Source of the DNA: Gammaproteobacteria bacterium
GTDB taxonomy: Bacteria; Pseudomonadota; Gammaproteobacteria; Ga0077536
Assembly: GCA_016191285.1 (NCBI GenBank)
Contig: JACPPA010000049.1
Coordinates: 41,139-105,138 of the forward strand
Length of the DNA: 64,000 bases
Direction: 5' to 3'
In this document: piece by piece, positions 60,167 to 64,000 of the stretch
How the letters are laid out: the number at the start of each line of letters is the position of its first letter
Numbering within the stretch: position 1 is the first letter of the stretch
Notes under the pieces: model-generated
Database searches by the model: none
The model's input: only the letters and a program-made list of their open reading frames with translations
Told to the model about the DNA's origin: nothing
Made by a program: the position numbers and the translations under genes

Positions 60167-61402
60167 ATGCTCATCACCAACCTCTTCCAAGCGCTGGTTA
60201 TCGTTCTCGCTATCGGAGACGGTAAACCGTTGATGCCGCTAACCGCACGGCGTACCGCGGCCGCGCTGCCCTATGCGGGTGCGTATCGAATCATCGATTT
60301 CGCGTTGACCAATTGCATGCATTCCGGGTTGCGGCGAATTAATGTGTTCACGCAGTTCAATGCGTTGTCGCTACAGAATCACCTCCGCGACGGCTGGTCG
60401 ATCTTCAATACCGACCTTGGCGAATTCGTGACCGCGGTGTCGCCGCCGATCACCGAGCATCTATCGATTTACACCGGCCAAGCGAACGCGTTGTATAAAA
60501 ATCTTTATCTGTTGGATGGTGCGCTGGAAGACACCGTGGTGGTGGTATCGGGCGAGCAGATCTATCGCATGGATTATTCAGCGATGATCGCTTATCACCT
60601 GGAGCGCGACGCGGACGTCACGGTGGCCGCGATCGATCGCGAGACTGCCTGCGGTAGTCGTTTCCCGGGCTATGTCACCGCAATGGATACCGAAGTAACC
60701 GAGATTTTCAATTTCAATACCCCTCAGCCATTGCCGAGCGATAACGAGGCGTACGGGCCGATGGAGGTCTATGTTTTCAAGCGCCAATGCTTGCTCGATC
60801 TCCTGACGCGCTGCTACGACGGCACGTGTAGCCGTGGCATTTTTGACCTCATCAAGGACGAACTCCTAGGCCGCGCGCGGATCTTGAGTTACCGGTTTGG
60901 CGGTCCGTATGGCCGTGTGACCCAAGATCGCTACTGGCGCTCGCTCGAGAATCTGGACGATTATTACGAAGCCAATATGGATCTGTTGAAGCTCGAGCCG
61001 CCGCTCGATATTTATCAGGCCGACTGGCCCATCCGGACCTATCAGCAACAACGCCCACCGGCGCGGACCGTGCCCGGGCACTCGTGCAACGAGGGGATTT
61101 GCGTCAATTCAATTGTCGCCGGCGGCACCATCATCGCGGGCGGCGGCGTCAGCCGCAGCGTGCTCGGCAATCGGGTGTACATCGACGATGGTGCGACCGT
61201 GGAAGATTCGATCCTATTCCTGGGGGTTACCGTCGGAGAAGGTGCGCAAGTGCGGCGCGCGATCTGCGATCGCGGCGTGCAAATCCCGCCCAACGAACGC
61301 ATCGGGGTCGATCGCGAACGCGATGCCAAGCGCTTTGAAGTGACTGCTGGTGGCGTGGTCGTGATCCCGTCCAACTACCCATTTGGCGCCAGTCCCGGGT
61401 AG
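60167..61402 (+). CDS. GlgC-like protein with altered active-site motifs
   Basis: A 411-residue protein with the full ADP-glucose pyrophosphorylase layout: a Rossmann domain (YRIIDFALTNCMHSGLRRIN, IYTGQANALYKNLYLLDG, IYRMDYSAMIAYHLE) and a left-handed beta-helix (SCNEGICVNSIVAGGTIIAG...RSVLGNRVYIDDG). The first nucleotide loop reads AIGDGKPL (15-22) where GlgC has GGRGTRL, so its Arg is missing. The metal-binding GDHIYKMDY reads GEQIYRMDY (Glu130 for Asp), and the EKP motif is absent. Codon 60167 (ATG) is favoured over upstream starts because the promoter is there. It may be a non-catalytic regulatory paralog or a different pyrophosphorylase. No glycogen genes are adjacent; glcD follows by three bases. 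Confidence 0.85.
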   Translation: MLITNLFQALVIVLAIGDGKPLMPLTARRTAAALPYAGAYRIIDFALTNCMHSGLRRINVFTQFNALSLQNHLRDGWSIFNTDLGEFVTAVSPPITEHLSIYTGQANALYKNLYLLDGALEDTVVVVSGEQIYRMDYSAMIAYHLERDADVTVAAIDRETACGSRFPGYVTAMDTEVTEIFNFNTPQPLPSDNEAYGPMEVYVFKRQCLLDLLTRCYDGTCSRGIFDLIKDELLGRARILSYRFGGPYGRVTQDRYWRSLENLDDYYEANMDLLKLEPPLDIYQADWPIRTYQQQRPPARTVPGHSCNEGICVNSIVAGGTIIAGGGVSRSVLGNRVYIDDGATVEDSILFLGVTVGEGAQVRRAICDRGVQIPPNERIGVDRERDAKRFEVTAGGVVVIPSNYPFGASPG

Positions 61403-61405
61403 AAA

Positions 61406-62851
61406 ATGCACTTCGAAGCAGCGCTCGCCGAATTCCTGCCCGCCGACGCGTTGTTAATCGAGACCGCCGCGAAACGGCCTTATGAATGCGATGGTCTTTC
61501 GGCCTATCGCGAAATTCCACGCGTGGTCTGCCTACCGCGAACCCGCGATGAAGTCCAAAAAATTATCCAGACCTGCGCGGCCTACCTTGTCCCGATCGTG
61601 CCACGCGGTGCGGGGACCGGGCTGTCGGGTGGCGCGCTGCCGCTGGCTCACGGCTGTCTCTTAAGCCTTGCGCGATTTAATCGCATCCTCGAAATCGATC
61701 CGGATAATCGCCTCGCGGTGGTCGAACCCGGGGTGCGTAATTTAGCGATATCCGAAGCCGCTGCTCCGCATGGGCTCTATTACGCGCCGGATCCGTCGTC
61801 GCAAATTGCCTGTTCCATTGGCGGCAATGTGGCCGAGAATTCGGGTGGCGTGCATTGTTTGAAATACGGACTCACGGTTCACAATGTACTCGGCGTCAAA
61901 CTGTTCTTGAGCGACGGTCAATGGCTCGAACTGGGCGGGCGCACGCTCGAAAGTCCCGGGCTTGATCTACTGGCGGTGATCAACGGCTCCGAAGGCCTGC
62001 TCGGCGTCATTATGGAAATCACGGTGAAATTGCTGCCCAAACCCGAAAGCGCCAAGGTACTACTCGCCGCGTTCACCAATATCGAGGCCGCGGGCGCGGC
62101 CGTGGCCGGCATTATCGAGGCGGGGATCACCCCGGCGGGATTGGAGATGATGGACCGGCTCGCGATCAAAGTGGCGGAAGACTTCTGTCATGCCGGCTAT
62201 CCTACCGACGCGGCGGCGATCTTGCTCTGCGAACTCGATGGCGGCGTCGATGAAGTCGCCGCTGAGATCGCGCGCGCCACGGCGGTGCTCCAGCGCTTTG
62301 GCGCAAGCGAGATCCGCTGTTCGCGCGACGAGGCTGAGCGCCTGCGCTTCTGGGCAGGACGCAAGGCCGCGTTCCCGGCCATCGGCCGCATCGCGCCCGA
62401 TTATTACTGTATGGACGGCACCATTCCCCGCCGCGAATTGGCGCGCGTGTTGAGTCAAATCGAAGCGTGGTCGGCGGAGTATGGTTTGTTGATCGCGAAC
62501 GTATTTCACGCCGGCGATGGCAACCTGCATCCGCTGATTGCGTATGACGCGAACGACGATCAGCAACTCGCCACCGCGGAGTTGATCGGCGCGAAAATTT
62601 TGGAACTGTGTATCGAAGTCGGCGGCACGGTGACCGGCGAGCATGGCGTGGGCGTCGAGAAGCTGAATCAAATGTGCCTACAATTCGGCAGCGCCGAACT
62701 CGCCCAGTTTCATCGCCTGAAGGCCGCCTTCGATCCGTTGAATCTACTCAACCCTGGTCGCGCGGTGCCAACCCTGCACCGCTGCGCGGAATTCGGCGCG
62801 ATGCACGTGCGCGGCGGTCAGTTGCCACACCCGGAACTCGAGCGGTTCTAA
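61406..62851 (+). CDS. glcD: FAD-binding oxidase, glycolate oxidase subunit GlcD-like
   Basis: A 481-residue FAD_binding_4/oxidase_C protein. FAD-binding GTGLSGGALPLAHGCLLSL and SIGGNVAENSGGVHCLKYG are near 70-150, and the C-terminal substrate domain has NVFHAGDGNLHPLIAYD and TVTGEHGVGVEKL. It oxidises a 2-hydroxy acid such as glycolate or D-lactate. GlcD normally works with GlcE and GlcF, but neither follows, and the next genes are a toxin-antitoxin pair. It starts three bases after the GlgC-like gene. Confidence 0.92.
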   Translation: MHFEAALAEFLPADALLIETAAKRPYECDGLSAYREIPRVVCLPRTRDEVQKIIQTCAAYLVPIVPRGAGTGLSGGALPLAHGCLLSLARFNRILEIDPDNRLAVVEPGVRNLAISEAAAPHGLYYAPDPSSQIACSIGGNVAENSGGVHCLKYGLTVHNVLGVKLFLSDGQWLELGGRTLESPGLDLLAVINGSEGLLGVIMEITVKLLPKPESAKVLLAAFTNIEAAGAAVAGIIEAGITPAGLEMMDRLAIKVAEDFCHAGYPTDAAAILLCELDGGVDEVAAEIARATAVLQRFGASEIRCSRDEAERLRFWAGRKAAFPAIGRIAPDYYCMDGTIPRRELARVLSQIEAWSAEYGLLIANVFHAGDGNLHPLIAYDANDDQQLATAELIGAKILELCIEVGGTVTGEHGVGVEKLNQMCLQFGSAELAQFHRLKAAFDPLNLLNPGRAVPTLHRCAEFGAMHVRGGQLPHPELERF

Positions 62852-62875
62852 TTCAACGATCCGTCGCCACCCACC

Positions 62876-62909
62876 GTAGGGCGGATGAGCCCGCAGGGCG
62901 TTATCCGCC
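62876..62909. repeat. GTAGGGCGGATGAG-type palindromic repeat
   Basis: GTAGGGCGGATGAGCCCGCAG leads into GCGTTATCCGCC: stem GGCGGAT/ATCCGCC with an intervening hairpin. This is a dispersed repeat common in proteobacteria. It lies just after glcD and may act as a 3' mRNA stabiliser. Confidence 0.5.
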
Positions 62910-63047
62910 GAATGAATGCAGCTCCGCACCATCTGCCAACGCAACCGGAGCATCGACGCTGCGAGTTAAATTATCTTGTTGACCGTCAAAGTAGGTACTT
63001 CTATGCTCTAAATATGGGTGTATGGTTTTATAGTTAAGGTGGCCCAT

Positions 63048-63293
63048 ATGAAAACGACAATTGAAATTGCAGATTCTCTGTTGATCGAAGCCCGCAAAGT
63101 CGCGATCCGGGAGCGCACTACTGTTCGCAGTTTGGTTGAACAAGGGCTCCGCCAAGTGATCGCGCAGCGCAAAACCGAAAAACCCTTTCGCTTGCGCAAA
63201 GCGAGTTTCAAAGGTCGGGGATTGCGACCTACGCTCCGTAACGCGACCTGGGGCGCCTTGCGCGAGCTGGCCTACGAGGATCACGGGGAGTGA
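63048..63293 (+). CDS. VapB-like antitoxin
   Basis: An 81-residue antitoxin beginning MKTTIEIADSLLIEARKVAI, a ribbon-helix-helix N-terminus, followed by RTTVRSLVEQGLRQVIAQ and a basic linker. The C-terminal LRELAYEDHGE would contact the toxin. An earlier start at 63018 is possible but ATG 63048 gives the family N-terminus. The stop overlaps the GTG of the toxin at 63290 by four bases. Confidence 0.85.
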   Translation: MKTTIEIADSLLIEARKVAIRERTTVRSLVEQGLRQVIAQRKTEKPFRLRKASFKGRGLRPTLRNATWGALRELAYEDHGE

Positions 63294-63727
63294 TCGCGGT
63301 TGATACCAATATCCTGGTTTACGCACATCGTGCCGACGCGGAATTTCACTCCGCTGCTGAAAAGTGTTTACGTCAATTGGCCGAGGGTCGCAACGCGTGA
63401 GCAATCCCGTGGCCATGCCTGCACGAGTTTTTTGCTATCTCGACTCATCCCAACATTTACTCACCCGCGACTCCGGTGCGCGAAGCGATCGCGCAAATCG
63501 AAGCTTGGCTAGAATCCCCGAGCTTGGTGTTGATGACTGAAACCGCGGTCCATTGGAATGAACTACGCGCTTTGCTCGAACGTGGTCGAATTGTAGGCGT
63601 TCAAGTTCACGACGCTCGAATTGCCGCGTTATGCATTCAACATCGAGTGCGTGAATTGTGGACGATTGACCGGGATTTCACGCGCTTTCCGCAATTGTCC
63701 GTGAAAAATCCGTTCACACTGACCTAG
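63290..63727 (+). pseudogene. VapC-like PIN toxin with in-frame TGA
   Basis: Reading from GTG 63290 gives IAVDTNILVYAHRADAEFH (Asp5 of the PIN active site), then codon 37 is TGA (63398-63400). The same frame resumes with AIPWPCLHEFFAISTHPNIY and runs through VHDARIAALCIQHRV and LWTIDRDFTRFPQL to a stop at 63725-63727, 145 codons in total. The family has Trp where the TGA stands (GRNA-W-AIPWPCLHEF), so a single TGG to TGA change explains it. Both halves look otherwise intact, so this is a recent nonsense mutation or a sequencing error. The antitoxin gene upstream is complete. Confidence 0.85.
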
Positions 63728-64000
63728 CCACATGGTTAGGGAGGCTCGAAGCGGTGTCAGGTTTGAATGGCGCTCACTTAAGCGGAAACGCAGGAAAAAA
63801 TGCGTGAGCCCACCCTTTCGTCATTCCAGCGAAAGCTGGAATTCAGGTGAGTAATGAATTTATGGCTCTTCCGGTTTGAGTGTGGGTAAAAATGAGTAGA
63901 TGCTCAAGTTGTAAAGCCTATTTTCATAGGGTTCGCTGCATATTTGAGGTAAGGATAAATCTGGCATGATTTGCCAATGCCTAAAACACCTAAGCGCCGC
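63728..64000. other. Window end: repeat and possible gene start
   Basis: Contains a hairpin of the CGTCATTCCAGCGAAAGCTG type (about 63819-63845), as in many bacterial genomes. At 63977 an ATG opens a frame reading MPKTPKRR to the window edge, with a run-on AAGGAT-like site 25 bases upstream. Too short to identify; it may be the start of a transposase or other gene. Confidence 0.3.

Noticed and set aside
63398..63400. TGA recoded as tryptophan genome-wide
   Set aside because: Many other genes in the window end in TGA in normal positions, and this is the only in-frame TGA, so standard code with a nonsense change fits better.
1..64000. CRISPR array
   Set aside because: No set of three or more identical repeats with regular unique spacers was seen. 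The repeated palindromes are irregularly spaced and intergenic.

Overview
The window looks like chromosomal DNA of a GC-rich gammaproteobacterium, probably an environmental or uncultured one. Conserved housekeeping pairs support this: nudJ-mnmA and rng-yhdP in enterobacterial order, plus yceH, acnA and tyrB. So do many short palindromic repeats (core GTGGGAGCCGCTTTAGCGGC) of the type known from Pseudomonas and Xanthomonas relatives, a high-potential iron-sulfur protein and a DnaE2 mutasome polymerase. I cannot name the genus. No rRNA, tRNA or CRISPR was found.

Layout. 0.2-11.7 kb is a catabolic block: an F420/flavin LLM oxidoreductase, yceH, two ACAD10/11-like acyl-CoA dehydrogenases around a LysR regulator, an SDR, a DmdC-like acyl-CoA dehydrogenase, an acyl-CoA synthetase and an MFS exporter. 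These would activate and oxidise a carboxylic acid. 11.7-16.7 kb is a four-gene operon with an exported isoaspartyl-methyltransferase-like protein, a membrane spermidine-synthase-like protein, a secreted hydrolase and a small monooxygenase-like protein. Then come tyrB, a secreted unknown, and an SOS-controlled dnaE2 without imuA/imuB.

22.2-36.1 kb is accessory DNA: a FitAB/VapBC-type toxin-antitoxin pair with nested palindromic operators; an AbiEii-type nucleotidyltransferase with a partner; a MAPEG protein; a sensor kinase with seven tandem GAF units plus a receiver protein; an IS91-type element with a tyrosine recombinase and a broken transposase; a membrane protein with an AhpD-like domain; and an AT-richer stretch with a gamma-glutamylcyclotransferase-like gene, an unknown gene and a small zinc-ribbon ORF. 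A palindromic repeat (half-site GGTGCCGGAGTTTCG) recurs at the edges of these modules.

36.1-50.0 kb mixes DUF1330 and carboxymuconolactone-decarboxylase-like genes, an MNT-HEPN pair, a truncated hemoglobin with an LLM oxidoreductase, an amino-acid permease, a second acyl-CoA ligase, an ACS-type MFS transporter, HiPIP, a DMT-type membrane protein, a cupin, PhoD, a GFA-type zinc protein and a CoA-transferase, with dense REP clusters between them. 50.3-62.9 kb is core: acnA, mnmA, nudJ, yhdP, rng, then a GlgC-like protein with altered active-site motifs and glcD. The window ends with a VapBC pair whose toxin is interrupted by one in-frame TGA.

The most interesting items are the seven-GAF kinase, the GlgC-like protein lacking canonical catalytic residues, the module-flanking palindrome, the cyclotransferase-like island, the orphan SOS dnaE2 and the exported methyltransferase operon. 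All functional statements rest on reading the sequence; no database search was run.
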